This document shows positions 1 to 8,443 of a stretch of 55,165 nucleotides of DNA, in pieces. The position numbers and the translations under genes are program-made. The notes beneath the pieces were generated by a model. It saw only the letters and a list, made by a program, of their open reading frames with translations, did no database searches and was not told the DNA's origin. Positions within the stretch are counted from its first letter, which is position 1. Each line of letters begins with the position of its first letter. The stretch comes from Kangiellaceae bacterium (GTDB taxonomy: Bacteria > Pseudomonadota > Gammaproteobacteria > Enterobacterales > Kangiellaceae), in NCBI GenBank assembly GCA_013373015.1, contig JABXIQ010000041.1, positions 1-55,165 on the forward strand, given 5' to 3'.

Positions 1-69
1 ACGATAGAAAAAGTACGTTCGATAGCCATTTCGGACTCCGTTTAATCATTACATATATGGGAAAATAAA

Positions 70-89
70 GGGTTAGCCATAGCTAACCC
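70..89 (-). terminator. Hairpin, possible terminator (minus-strand reading)
   Basis: An 8-bp perfect stem (GGGTTAGC / GCTAACCC) encloses a 4-nt loop. Read on the minus strand it is followed by TTTATTTT, as in an intrinsic terminator. On the plus strand it is followed by no T-tract. No minus-strand gene obviously ends here, so its client is unknown. It also lies just upstream of the S41 peptidase gene. Confidence 0.35.
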
Positions 90-157
90 CTAAATTGCGC
101 GATATTATACGTAAAGGATATAAATTGAGCAATCAAATAAACAGAGATAATAATCAT

Positions 158-1387
158 ATGAAACTCAAACAATTACTTATAATTATCGCCCTACTACCAC
201 TACAAGTTATTGCTTTTGCAGGCTTAACTCCTGAGCAGTCCACAAAATTCAAAGAAGATCTCACTTATTACTTAGATACTATTAAACATAACTATGCTTA
301 CTTCGAACAAAAAGAAACCGATTGGCAGCAAGTTTCCAGCTTTGCTTGGCTGCACTTCAACAAAGTTAAGAATCGAACTGATTTCTTAACCCTCATCGAG
401 CGACTACAAATTGAGCTTTATGATAACCATATGCAACTACTAAACAGCTTCCCTTTTTCACCTAAAGTATTACCATCCTCAGCAGATATTTATGCTGAAT
501 ATAAAGATGGCAAGGCACTCGTAGTCAATTTAATGGCAGACTCAGCTGCCCATAAAGCACTAGAAATTGGCGATGAGATTCTAAAAATCAATGATCAACC
601 TGTATTCAAAGCACTTAGTCGATATGTGGGCAACAGCTTTGCTGAGGTTAATGATGATATTTATAGCTGGGCATTAAATGTCGTTCTTGCTGGCGACAGA
701 GGTAAAGAGCGCTTCTTAACTATTAAGCGCAATCAGAAAACAATTAATATCCCTCTTGCTGAAACACAATTTCTATCTTTTTCGACACCTATAACCAGCA
801 AACGAATCGATGACTTTGTCTATATTCGATTTAATAACTCTTTAGGCAATAACGATATTTTGCAGCTTTTTCCTCAAGTCATTGAAGAGGCGCAAGATAC
901 CAATGGTTTAATTATCGACTTACGTACAACGCCAGGCGGCGGCAACAGCTTAATAGCAAGAGCTATTTTGGGACACTTTATTGAACAAGATCACTTCTAT
1001 CAAATGCATGAATCTCCATATGATCAAAAAAACTTTGGAGTGAAGCGTAGCTGGGTAGAAATTGCTAGTCCATTAAAGCCTTATTACTCTAAACCAGTCA
1101 TGGTACTCGTCAATCAATGGACAGGAAGTATGGGAGAAGGTATAGCTCTTGGCTTCGATACTATGCAAAATGCAACCGTAATTGGCACTAAAATGGCTCA
1201 ATTACTTGGTTCAATGCAAGACTATCGTATGCCTAACACCAATATAGGTTTCAAAGTATCAACCGAAAAAATGTTTCATGTAAATGGCATACCTAGGGAA
1301 AATTATCGCCCTAAAGTATTAGTCACTATTAGCACTAAAAACGTGGATGAAGTTTTAGAAAAGGCATTAGAGCTATTAAGTCAATAA
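158..1387 (+). CDS. Exported S41-family (C-terminal processing) peptidase with PDZ-like domain
   Basis: A 409-residue protein from the ATG at 158. An in-frame upstream start at 95 would put 21 residues before the signal peptide, so I prefer 158. The N-terminus (MKLKQ, then a run of I/L/A ending VIAFA) is a Sec signal peptide, so the mature enzyme should be periplasmic or lipoprotein-like in location. The middle has a PDZ-like stretch (ALEIGDEILKIND). The C-terminal half is the S41 fold, with IIDLRTTPGGG followed by TGSMGEG, in which Ser324 is the expected nucleophile. Lys345 in GTK is the likely general base of the Ser-Lys dyad. Family members cut protein C-termini, but the substrate cannot be read from sequence. 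It ends 3 nt from the convergent queC stop, with no terminator between. Confidence 0.8.
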   Translation: MKLKQLLIIIALLPLQVIAFAGLTPEQSTKFKEDLTYYLDTIKHNYAYFEQKETDWQQVSSFAWLHFNKVKNRTDFLTLIERLQIELYDNHMQLLNSFPFSPKVLPSSADIYAEYKDGKALVVNLMADSAAHKALEIGDEILKINDQPVFKALSRYVGNSFAEVNDDIYSWALNVVLAGDRGKERFLTIKRNQKTINIPLAETQFLSFSTPITSKRIDDFVYIRFNNSLGNNDILQLFPQVIEEAQDTNGLIIDLRTTPGGGNSLIARAILGHFIEQDHFYQMHESPYDQKNFGVKRSWVEIASPLKPYYSKPVMVLVNQWTGSMGEGIALGFDTMQNATVIGTKMAQLLGSMQDYRMPNTNIGFKVSTEKMFHVNGIPRENYRPKVLVTISTKNVDEVLEKALELLSQ

Positions 1388-1390
1388 TGA

Positions 1391-2074
1391 CTATTGATAA
1401 AGAGTAGGATCATTAAAACCCTGCTCTTTAAAACCTTGTGCTCTTAAAATACAAGAATCACATTCACCACAAGCTAAGCCTTCTTCAGTAGCTTTGTAAC
1501 AAGATACGGTTTGGCTGTAATCCACTCCTAAGCGTATTCCTTCCGCAATAATTTGTTCTTTGGTCATATTCATAAGCGGAACAGCAATGGTCAGTGCCTG
1601 TCCTTCAACTCCTGCCTTAGTTGCTAAATTTGCCATATTTTCAAAGGCTTGTACGAATTCAGGGCGGCAATCAGGGTAGCCAGAATAATCCACTGCATTG
1701 ACTCCAACAAAAATATGACTCGCTTGTAGCACCTCAGCCCAACCCAAAGCAATCGACAAAAAAACCGTATTGCGGGCTGGAACGTAAGTGACTGGGATAG
1801 CATCTTGCTGAGCAATTTCTTCGTTAACGGGCACTTCGATAGAATGGTCGGTTAAAGCTGAGCCGCCAATTTCAGTCATATCAAGATTAACTTCAATATG
1901 TTTAATAGCGTTGAAAGCGTTAGAGATTTTTTTTGCTGCATTTAACTCTGCCAAACTTCGTTGACCATAGTTAAAGCTCATCGTGTAGCATTCAAATCCT
2001 TGCTCTTTAGCTATTGCTAAAGCAGTCGTCGAATCTAAACCACCAGATAATAAAACCACCGCTTTTTTACGCAT
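1391..2074 (-). CDS. queC: 7-cyano-7-deazaguanine (preQ0) synthase QueC
   Basis: A 227-residue ATP-dependent enzyme that converts 7-carboxy-7-deazaguanine and ammonia to preQ0, the precursor of queuosine in tRNA. The PP-loop ATP motif SGGLDS is at residues 10-15. A C-terminal zinc site is formed by Cys192, Cys202, Cys205 and Cys208, the last three in the pattern CGECDSC. Length and motifs are normal for the family. It lies downstream of queE, which makes its substrate, in the same orientation. The 157-bp gap between them holds a long hairpin repeat that may affect read-through from queE. Confidence 0.97.
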   Translation of the reverse strand: MRKKAVVLLSGGLDSTTALAIAKEQGFECYTMSFNYGQRSLAELNAAKKISNAFNAIKHIEVNLDMTEIGGSALTDHSIEVPVNEEIAQQDAIPVTYVPARNTVFLSIALGWAEVLQASHIFVGVNAVDYSGYPDCRPEFVQAFENMANLATKAGVEGQALTIAVPLMNMTKEQIIAEGIRLGVDYSQTVSCYKATEEGLACGECDSCILRAQGFKEQGFNDPTLYQ

Positions 2075-2125
2075 CGTCGTTACCTATTAGTCGTCACCCA
2101 TAATAAAAACAGAGTATAAAGCAGG

Positions 2126-2226
2126 AAAAAGTTTCTTAGACGAGGCTTTCAAGAAAATAGAACCGCAGTTTACTGTAGTAAATGAGGACGCTATTTTCTT
2201 GTATAAAGAAGGATAAGAAGCTTTTA
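2126..2226. repeat. Long imperfect hairpin repeat, copy 1 (downstream of queE)
   Basis: Three nested complementary blocks are visible. The outermost is AAAAGTTTCTTA (2127-2138) with TAAGAAGCTTTT (2214-2225). The middle is AAGAAAATAG (2151-2160) with CTATTTTCTT (2191-2200). The core is TTTACT/AGTAAA (2169-2182), flanked by cgcag and tgag. The core recurs almost exactly at 51885-51906, where the outer arms have a different sequence but still pair with each other. Copy 1 ends 6 nt from the queE stop. Function is unknown; an RNA structure or a REP-like mobile repeat are both possible. Confidence 0.75.
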
Positions 2227-2231
2227 ACAAT

Positions 2232-2906
2232 TTATACCCCTGTTTTTTCGCCCCAAATAATTTTATGCAGCTGCACCTGCATTCTGACCTTCAGCTTATC
2301 TTTTAAGATCCATTCAGCTAAGTCTTGATACTCTACTTGCCCATAGCTTGGAGAAAATAGAACTTCACATTTATCCGTCAAGCTATATTGCTCAATGGTC
2401 ATTTTCGCCCAATCGAAATCCTTGCGACTACAAATAACGAACTTAACTTGGTCGCCTGATTTTAGATGTTTTATGTTGGAATAAAGGTTCTTAGACATTT
2501 CTGCTGAGTCGGGCGTTTTCAAATCCATCACCACCATAACCCTATTATCAACAGGTTCGATATCATTAGCACCGCCCGTTTCAGTAGATACCTGATAGCC
2601 TTTATCACACAGCAAGGTAAAGAACTCAAACACTCGCTTCTGTGCCAATGGCTCACCACCAGTGACACACACATTGGCACAGTTATATTGCGCTATATCA
2701 TCAAGGATTTGCTCATAGGCCATCCACTTGCCACCACCAAATGCATAGTCAGTATCGCAATACACACAACGCAAAGGACAACCTGTTAGGCGTACAAAAA
2801 CGGTCGGTAAACCGACTGTCAGGCTTTCACCTTGTAGGGAGTGAAATATTTCTGTGATTCGTAATTTGCTCAAAATCGATAGCCAAAACAGCTGGTTTGA
2901 AGACAT
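2232..2906 (-). CDS. queE: 7-carboxy-7-deazaguanine synthase QueE (radical SAM)
   Basis: A 224-residue radical SAM enzyme that contracts the ring of 6-carboxy-tetrahydropterin to 7-carboxy-7-deazaguanine. The [4Fe-4S] ligands are Cys43, Cys47 and Cys50 in CPLRCVYC. The substrate-recognition start of the family, RITEIFHSLQGE, is at residues 16-27. The first 15 residues are extra and hydrophobic. An in-frame TTG at 2873 would start the protein right at LSKLRITEIF, but no clear Shine-Dalgarno site precedes it. A TATAAT hexamer (minus strand, 2916-2921) sits only about 10 bp before the ATG, so an ATG start would imply a nearly leaderless message. It is separated from the tol operon by a terminator. 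Confidence 0.95.
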   Translation of the reverse strand: MSSNQLFWLSILSKLRITEIFHSLQGESLTVGLPTVFVRLTGCPLRCVYCDTDYAFGGGKWMAYEQILDDIAQYNCANVCVTGGEPLAQKRVFEFFTLLCDKGYQVSTETGGANDIEPVDNRVMVVMDLKTPDSAEMSKNLYSNIKHLKSGDQVKFVICSRKDFDWAKMTIEQYSLTDKCEVLFSPSYGQVEYQDLAEWILKDKLKVRMQVQLHKIIWGEKTGV

Positions 2907-2968
2907 AGTGCGCGAATTATAGTCTATTGAACCAACAAAGAGAACCTAGAGACATTCAGCGGTTATGA

Positions 2969-2992
2969 GAAAAAGCCGTCACAAGGACGGCT
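2969..2992 (-). terminator. Intrinsic terminator of the tol-pal-cpoB operon
   Basis: On the minus strand a 7-bp stem AGCCGTC / GACGGCT with a 5-nt loop is followed directly by TTTTTC. It lies about 40 bp after the cpoB stop and before queE, so it should end the Tol-Pal transcript. Confidence 0.7.
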
Positions 2993-3033
2993 CTTAGTAA
3001 ATAAAACTGGCTAGATAAAAATGAGCTAGACTG

Positions 3034-3873
3034 CTAAAGCGTTCCTAACTTAGCTTTGGCTAACTTACCTGCTGTGCTATTTGGAAACATTTCAGCGATC
3101 TTTTGGTAAGTAGCTTTAGCAGCTTCTTTGTTGCCACGTTTTTCGTGAATTTGGCCAATTTTTAACATAGCCGCATCCATTTTGTTAGCTTGAGGAAAGT
3201 TAACGTACACCAGCTTAAACTGCTGTTCGGCTTGCTCATATTGTTTATCGTTATAGTACAACTGCCCTAACCAATAATGAGCGTTGGAGGTCAAAGGTTC
3301 ACTCGGATAGCGCTCAACAAAAGCCACGAAAGCATCTTTTGCTGCCACAAAGTTTTTATCTTTGAGCTGTGAAAATGCTTGGTTATAGTCAGACTGAGCG
3401 TCACTGAGCTGCTGCAAACCATTAACATTATTGGCACGCTCTTGAGAAGCAGAATTAACAGTTGAGTCAGCAGCAGAGTTATCCTGAGTTTGAGTAGCAG
3501 TGTCATTTACCACACCATTTTCATCAACCTCACCTGATAAACCATCTAATTGTTCATCGTCACTCTGCGCTTCAGATACCACAGAGCCTGACTGCAAACG
3601 GCGATCAATATCCAAATACAGTTGCTTTTGCTGTTTCGACATCTGTTTTAAGCGATAATCTTGCTCTTCAACCTGACCACGCAACTCACGCACTTCTTGT
3701 TGTAATTGATTAATTTGCATCACCAACTCAGCTATCAACTGATTTTGCTGGTTAGTTTCTTGTGCTTGAATGGCTCGAATATCTTTACCATCAACAATTG
3801 GTGCAGCAGCATTTGTTGAGGCGCTGGCAGCCAATAAGGATAGATAAATAATGCTTAAAACAGATTTCTTCAC
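3034..3873 (-). CDS. cpoB: Cell division coordinator CpoB (YbgF), periplasmic TPR protein
   Basis: A 279-residue periplasmic protein that in E. coli links peptidoglycan synthesis with Tol-driven outer-membrane constriction. It starts with GTG at 3873 and has a signal peptide (VLSIIYLSLLAASASTNA). A Gln/Glu-rich coiled coil covers about residues 38-85 and is the trimerisation region of the family. An acidic, low-complexity linker follows (about 95-150). The TPR domain is at about residues 155-279, with the repeats YNQAFSQLKDKNFVAAKDAF, HYWLGQLYYNDKQYEQAEQQF and LKIGQIHEKRGNKEAAKATY. It is the last gene of the tol operon, 33 bp after pal. Confidence 0.95.
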   Translation of the reverse strand: MKKSVLSIIYLSLLAASASTNAAAPIVDGKDIRAIQAQETNQQNQLIAELVMQINQLQQEVRELRGQVEEQDYRLKQMSKQQKQLYLDIDRRLQSGSVVSEAQSDDEQLDGLSGEVDENGVVNDTATQTQDNSAADSTVNSASQERANNVNGLQQLSDAQSDYNQAFSQLKDKNFVAAKDAFVAFVERYPSEPLTSNAHYWLGQLYYNDKQYEQAEQQFKLVYVNFPQANKMDAAMLKIGQIHEKRGNKEAAKATYQKIAEMFPNSTAGKLAKAKLGTL

Positions 3874-3906
3874 AGCTTTTCTCGATTTTATAATTTACTG
3901 AATATC

Positions 3907-4422
3907 TTACTGATACTTCAATTCAACACGGCGGTTTAATTGGAAGTCTTCTTCACTATGACCAAGACTTGCTGGTGACTCTTCACCAAAACTGATCACT
4001 TCAGTTTGCTCCACCGATACACCATAAGTTCTAAGCATTTGCTCAACAGCCTTAGCACGACGCTCGCCTAGCGCCAAATTGTACTCTGGAGTGCCACGCT
4101 CATCCGCATGACCTTCTAAAACCACTTGCTTACCCGTAGCTTGCATATGTTTAGCGTGAACTTCTAACATTTCAACAAACTCACCACGAATGGTATCTTG
4201 ATCATAATCAAAATAAATTGTGGTACTGTTTAAAAGGTTAGCAATACGTTGTCTTTCCGCTTCGGCAGCAGCACGTTGACGCGCTAATGCCTCAGCTTCA
4301 GTATCAGAAGAAGAGCTATTTACGCTACTATCTGTTGAGGTATCAGCTGGTTTGGTAGTGCTACAAGCCGCCAATGTCAAGGCTGCAGCTACCGCTAACA
4401 AAAATTGAATTGAACGTTTCAT
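3907..4422 (-). CDS. pal: Peptidoglycan-associated lipoprotein Pal
   Basis: A 171-residue outer-membrane lipoprotein that tethers the outer membrane to peptidoglycan and is moved by Tol. The signal peptide ends in the lipobox LAAC with Cys20 as lipidation site. A Ser/Asp-rich linker (about 25-50) leads to an OmpA-like peptidoglycan-binding domain. That domain carries IYFDYDQDTI, the diaminopimelate-binding motif GHADERGTPEYN, and LNRRVELKYQ at the C-terminus. Length is normal. The start is set by a strong GGAGG site 7 nt upstream of the ATG. Confidence 0.98.
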   Translation of the reverse strand: MKRSIQFLLAVAAALTLAACSTTKPADTSTDSSVNSSSSDTEAEALARQRAAAEAERQRIANLLNSTTIYFDYDQDTIRGEFVEMLEVHAKHMQATGKQVVLEGHADERGTPEYNLALGERRAKAVEQMLRTYGVSVEQTEVISFGEESPASLGHSEEDFQLNRRVELKYQ

Positions 4423-4553
4423 TGTTATCCTCCTAAGGATATATAAATCTCAATAAACTATTGATAATTAAATTATTATTTATAAAGTATTCTATTCACA
4501 AAATAGTGCCAATGGCAAATCTACTACTCGATATTTCACGACACTATATTTCG

Positions 4554-5915
4554 TTACAAAATATAAGGCGACCAAGCAGGCGCTTTCACTTCACCGGTGG
4601 TGCTTGATATTGGCATACCGAAGCGCCCATCCATAGAAATTGTGCTAAGTACTTTTTGGCGACCTTGCACTGTCGAATAAATTACCATACTACTATTAGG
4701 CGCGATAGAAATCGACTCATCTAAACGAGACTTAGTTAACACGTTTATATTACCCGTCTTTAAGTCTTGCGATGCAATATGATAATTACCATTGACCTGA
4801 TGTACCATGACAATTGCGTTACCATCTGGGGTAAATTCAGCCCCTGCATTATAACGACCTTCAAAGGTCACTCGCTCCGCTTCACCGCCATTAACTGACA
4901 CGCGATATATTTGTGGTTTACCGCCTCGATCAGAAGTAAACACTAAACTTTGCCCATTTGGATGCCACGAAGGTTCTGTGTCTATAGAATAATGACGGGT
5001 TAAACGATTAAGGCTTTTACTGGCTAAATCCATCACATAAATTTCAGGATTACCATCTTTCGACAACACCATAGCCATCTTACGACCATCTGGCGACCAA
5101 GCTGGAGCACTATTGAAACCTTTGTAGCTGGCGATCACATCTCGGGTGCCCGTTGCAATATTCTGAATCACAATTTCAGAGCGACCATTTTCAAAACTTA
5201 CATATGCCAATTTTTCTGAGTCTGGTGACCAAGCTGGAGACATGATTGGACGACGAGAAGCAAACACCCGCTTTTGATTGAAACCATCACTGTCAGCCAC
5301 GAACAGTTGATAAGGTCGCGCATCACTGCGATTCACTTCTACATAAGCGATTTGTGTAGCAAAGGCGCCTTTCTCCCCAGTAAGTGCTTCATAAATTTCA
5401 TCAGCTGCAATATGTGCCGCCCAGCGGAAGTTATCGTTGTTCGCCACTTTAGTTTTTAAAAGCATTAAGTGTGAAGCTTGCGGAATGATTGGATAGGTTC
5501 CAGATTCGATGTCAGCCTCAAAAATCGCTTTATCGTTATAAGGGTCAATTAAGTCATAAGCGACAAGGTAAGTGCCAGGAGAGGTTTCTTTAACCGAACC
5601 ATAAACCACCGCATCAACGCCCAGAGTTTTCCAATCATCTAACTTGATATCATTCAAGGTGTTGGGCTTACTTGGCAACTTCGATAGTTCTGTTGGGTTG
5701 AACTTACCGCTACGCGCTAAATCATCAGCGATGATTTTAGCAAAATCGTGTGGCGGCTGAAGCACCACAGAACTTGACTCAAACTTGAATGGCACTACCG
5801 CAATAGGACGTGCGTCATCACGACCTTCGGTGATAAAAATTTGAATTTCAGCTTTTGCAACGCTAAAAGCAAACAAAAATCCTATAAACAATAAACTTTT
5901 TATAAAGTTATACAT
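4554..5915 (-). CDS. tolB: Tol-Pal system beta-propeller protein TolB
   Basis: A 453-residue periplasmic protein that cycles between Pal and TolA. I chose the ATG at 5915, which gives a good signal peptide (MYNFIKSLLFIGFLFAFSVAKA). An upstream in-frame start at 5960 would overlap tolA and prepend 15 residues. An N-terminal alpha/beta domain (about 25-160) is followed by a beta-propeller of WD40-like PD40 repeats. The repeats are visible as SPAWSPDSEKLAYVSFENG, APAWSPDGRKMAMVLSKDG, EPSWHPNGQSLVFTSDRGG and a last APAWSPYIL. It starts 7 bp after tolA. The 131-bp gap to pal shows no clear terminator. Confidence 0.97.
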   Translation of the reverse strand: MYNFIKSLLFIGFLFAFSVAKAEIQIFITEGRDDARPIAVVPFKFESSSVVLQPPHDFAKIIADDLARSGKFNPTELSKLPSKPNTLNDIKLDDWKTLGVDAVVYGSVKETSPGTYLVAYDLIDPYNDKAIFEADIESGTYPIIPQASHLMLLKTKVANNDNFRWAAHIAADEIYEALTGEKGAFATQIAYVEVNRSDARPYQLFVADSDGFNQKRVFASRRPIMSPAWSPDSEKLAYVSFENGRSEIVIQNIATGTRDVIASYKGFNSAPAWSPDGRKMAMVLSKDGNPEIYVMDLASKSLNRLTRHYSIDTEPSWHPNGQSLVFTSDRGGKPQIYRVSVNGGEAERVTFEGRYNAGAEFTPDGNAIVMVHQVNGNYHIASQDLKTGNINVLTKSRLDESISIAPNSSMVIYSTVQGRQKVLSTISMDGRFGMPISSTTGEVKAPAWSPYIL

Positions 5916-5922
5916 ACTCAAC

Positions 5923-6825
5923 CTATCTGTTCTTTTTACTTGGATCAAAAGTGAATTCAATTTCTCTTAACTCATCAGCCACTTTAGGGTTATCTGAAGA
6001 AGGCAAAGGATCTGCTCTATTAATGGCAATCTCACCTGTTCTACAATATTCAGAATCACCACTAATAGCTTGGGTATCCAAAACAACTCCTCCTGGAGCG
6101 GTTTTAATCTTAATCACACATCGGCCTTCATGCGCTGGCAAGTCCCAATTCCTTATAATTTTTGCTGCAATTAATATTTTAATTTTCTCCACTTCCGATA
6201 GTATCTGACCTTGCCTAACGCTATCGAGTTCCGCTTCAAAAAACTCATCTTCCTGCGCAGCCATTTCTTGCTCAAGACGTTTAATTTCTTGTTGTCGTTT
6301 GCGCTCAGCTTCTTCGCGCTCCTTACGCTTGCGATCTTCTTCAGCTTTGCGCTTTTTTTCTGCTTCTTCTTGTTTACGCTTTTCTTCAGCTAAACGTTCT
6401 TTTTCTTGTTTTTCTTTCTCAAGTTGTTCTTTTTTCTGCTGTTCCTGTTTTTGTTTTTCTAACTCAAGTCGCTTTTGCTCTTGTTGCTTAAGTTTTTCAG
6501 CTTCTTGCTGCTTTTCAATTTCTTTTTCCCGAGCAATTTCTTGCTCACGCTCCAATTGTTTTTGTTGCTCAGCTTCTTTATTTGGCTCTTCTTTCGGCTG
6601 CTCTTTTGGTTGTTCTTTTGGCGGCTGAGGTCTAGGTTTTGGCTTGTTAGCATCAGGTTTAGGCCTCACAGGAGCAGTCACCAGCTTTGCCTGTACCGGA
6701 GCATCAACATACTGAGTGCTTTGTTGCTCACTATCAAACCAATTAAAGTTCCACACCAATATGCCGATGATCGCCACATGGATAATCACAGAAATAATAA
6801 TCGGTGTTAGGTTTTTATTGGCCAC
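5923..6825 (-). CDS. tolA: Tol-Pal protein TolA
   Basis: A 300-residue inner-membrane protein that carries proton-motive energy from TolQR to the outer membrane. It starts with GTG at 6825. A single transmembrane segment (IISVIIHVAIIGILVWNF) is at about residues 9-27. A Pro/Lys region (about 55-85) leads into a long Lys/Glu/Gln-rich coiled coil (about 85-195), low-complexity but open throughout. The C-terminal TolA domain III (about 212-300) includes RNWDLPAHEGRCVIKIK, with the two conserved cysteines of the family (GRC and EYC). Length is shorter than E. coli TolA because the helical domain is shorter. Confidence 0.95.
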   Translation of the reverse strand: MANKNLTPIIISVIIHVAIIGILVWNFNWFDSEQQSTQYVDAPVQAKLVTAPVRPKPDANKPKPRPQPPKEQPKEQPKEEPNKEAEQQKQLEREQEIAREKEIEKQQEAEKLKQQEQKRLELEKQKQEQQKKEQLEKEKQEKERLAEEKRKQEEAEKKRKAEEDRKRKEREEAERKRQQEIKRLEQEMAAQEDEFFEAELDSVRQGQILSEVEKIKILIAAKIIRNWDLPAHEGRCVIKIKTAPGGVVLDTQAISGDSEYCRTGEIAINRADPLPSSDNPKVADELREIEFTFDPSKKNR

Positions 6826-6852
6826 AGTAATAAATCTTCAACTTACTTTTTG

Positions 6853-7269
6853 TTAAGGGGTTGTCATTAAGCTGACTTTATCCACACCAGCCACTTTGTT
6901 CATAGTGCCCAGCAATTCAACCACTTTTCCATAATCTGAACTTTTATCACCACCCACCAACACCAATAGTTCTGGCTTTTGCTCAAGCCGCGTTTTAACG
7001 TAACTCACCACTTCATCTAAGCTATAATAAATTTCATCTTCCGCCAGCTTGTATTCACCTGCGGGACTGACTTCAATAATAATCGAATTCTCCGCGGTAG
7101 CTTGCGACGGAGGGGCTTCCGCATTGGGCAAATCCACATCAACACCAGCAGTAATGGCGGTTGCCGTGATCATCAAGATAACCATCAAAACCAGCATCAC
7201 ATCAATGTAAGGTACGACATTAATCTCTGCTTTTGGCCTACGCCTTGTGCGACGAACGAGTTGCGGCAT
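6853..7269 (-). CDS. tolR: Tol-Pal inner-membrane protein TolR
   Basis: A 138-residue ExbD/TolR-family protein forming the proton-driven stator with TolQ. One transmembrane segment lies at about residues 17-40 and starts INVVPYIDVMLVLMVILM. The Asp in YIDVMLV (about residue 23) is the conserved proton-carrying residue. A periplasmic domain follows. It lies 27 bp before tolA and 18 bp after tolQ, in one transcript. Confidence 0.97.
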   Translation of the reverse strand: MPQLVRRTRRRPKAEINVVPYIDVMLVLMVILMITATAITAGVDVDLPNAEAPPSQATAENSIIIEVSPAGEYKLAEDEIYYSLDEVVSYVKTRLEQKPELLVLVGGDKSSDYGKVVELLGTMNKVAGVDKVSLMTTP

Positions 7270-7287
7270 ACTTGCTATCCTTAACCT

Positions 7288-7965
7288 TTAGCTATGTGCT
7301 TTACGGTGCAATACACCAGAAAACTCTTCTAAGAAATTCTCATATTGAGTTTCGATGCGCTGCAAACGGTTGGTGAAACGGTTATAAGCAATAACCGCAG
7401 GAATAGCGGCAAACAAGCCCATAGCAGTTGCAATCAAAGCCTCCGCGATGCCTGGAGCAACCATGGCTAAGGTTGCCTGCTTTACCGAGCCAAGAGCAAT
7501 AAATGACGTCATAATGCCCCATACCGTACCTAATAAGCCGATATAAGGAGTTACTGAGCCGACGGTCGCCAAGAATGATAAGTGTTGTTCAAGTTTTTCC
7601 ACTTCTCGGCTGTGTGCCACTCGCATCGCACGATGAGCACCGTCCATTACCGCTTCAGGACTAGTGCCTTTCTGCGCACGCAAACGCACAAACTCACGAT
7701 AGCCTGCTAAAAACAAGGACTCTAAGCCGCGAGGTGCTTGTTGGCGTTGAGAGAGATCGTCAGATAATTTACTTAAATCAATACCCGACCAAAACTTGTC
7801 TTCAAACTCACGACTTTTCTTTGCTGCACTTTTGAGCACTGCTGAGCGCTGAAAAATCAAAGCCCAAGACACTACCGAAATCAAAAGCAATAACAGCATA
7901 ATGCCTTTAACAAATAAGCTGGCTTCTAGAAATAAGCTAGCAATCGACATTTCAGCACCAGGCAC
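7288..7965 (-). CDS. tolQ: Tol-Pal inner-membrane protein TolQ
   Basis: A protein of about 225 residues of the MotA/TolQ/ExbB family, with three membrane spans (about 15-35, 130-155, 165-190). It contains the family signature VGSVTPYIGLLGTVWGIMTSF. The start is uncertain. A GTG at 7965 has a well-placed AGGAG site 7 nt upstream and overlaps ybgC by 14 bp. An ATG at 7950 follows the ybgC stop by 1 nt. A TTG at 7971 is less likely. The overlap with ybgC implies translational coupling. Confidence 0.95.
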   Translation of the reverse strand: MPGAEMSIASLFLEASLFVKGIMLLLLLISVVSWALIFQRSAVLKSAAKKSREFEDKFWSGIDLSKLSDDLSQRQQAPRGLESLFLAGYREFVRLRAQKGTSPEAVMDGAHRAMRVAHSREVEKLEQHLSFLATVGSVTPYIGLLGTVWGIMTSFIALGSVKQATLAMVAPGIAEALIATAMGLFAAIPAVIAYNRFTNRLQRIETQYENFLEEFSGVLHRKAHS

Positions 7966-8371
7966 TGGCAATCTCCTCTTGTAGATATTCTGGCATGGCC
8001 GCTGGCGTCATTGTCGCCATATCAACACATGCTACTTTTATTATTGCTGTATTTAATACAGTCTGTTGTTCATCATCTTTGACTAGCTGCTGCTCAAAAA
8101 CCACACTGGCACGACGTACTTTTGTGATTGTTGTTTTGACCAGCAACTTGTCATTAAAACGTGCGGGTAAGCGATAATTCGCTTCAACCTTTGCTACGGC
8201 AAAAGCCAGCCCTTTTTCAATTAAAATATCCTGTTCCCAACCTAAAGAACGCAGCCATTCTGTGCGTGCGCGCTCATAAAACTTGAGATAATTAGCATAA
8301 TACACCACGCCCGCTACATCGGTATCTTCGTAGTAGACTCGGATTGGTAAGATAAATTCACGCTCGGCCAT
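7952..8371 (-). CDS. ybgC: Tol-Pal associated acyl-CoA thioesterase YbgC
   Basis: A 139-residue hot-dog-fold thioesterase, first gene of the tol operon as in most gammaproteobacteria. The active-site motif YYEDTDVAGVVYYANYLKF is at about residues 13-31, with the catalytic Asp in TDVAGVVY. The family hydrolyses acyl-CoA or acyl-ACP thioesters at the inner membrane. The link to Tol function is by co-occurrence rather than a known step. Length is normal. Confidence 0.96.
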   Translation of the reverse strand: MAEREFILPIRVYYEDTDVAGVVYYANYLKFYERARTEWLRSLGWEQDILIEKGLAFAVAKVEANYRLPARFNDKLLVKTTITKVRRASVVFEQQLVKDDEQQTVLNTAIIKVACVDMATMTPAAMPEYLQEEIASAWC

Positions 8372-8443
8372 TAGTTTAACGTTTCAAAATGTAAATAGTG
8401 TTAAGTTATTCAAAAATTTGATGTTTTAGTTTGTGCACTGGTT

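Noticed and set aside
1-45. Open frame ending in TAA at 43-45, possibly the tail of an upstream plus-strand gene
   Set aside because: Only 14 codons are visible and no family pattern can be recognised.
6211-6810. Long open frames antisense to tolA, rich in Ser/Phe/Cys
   Set aside because: They are the mirror of the Lys/Glu-rich coiled coil of tolA; composition explains them and no start signals support them.
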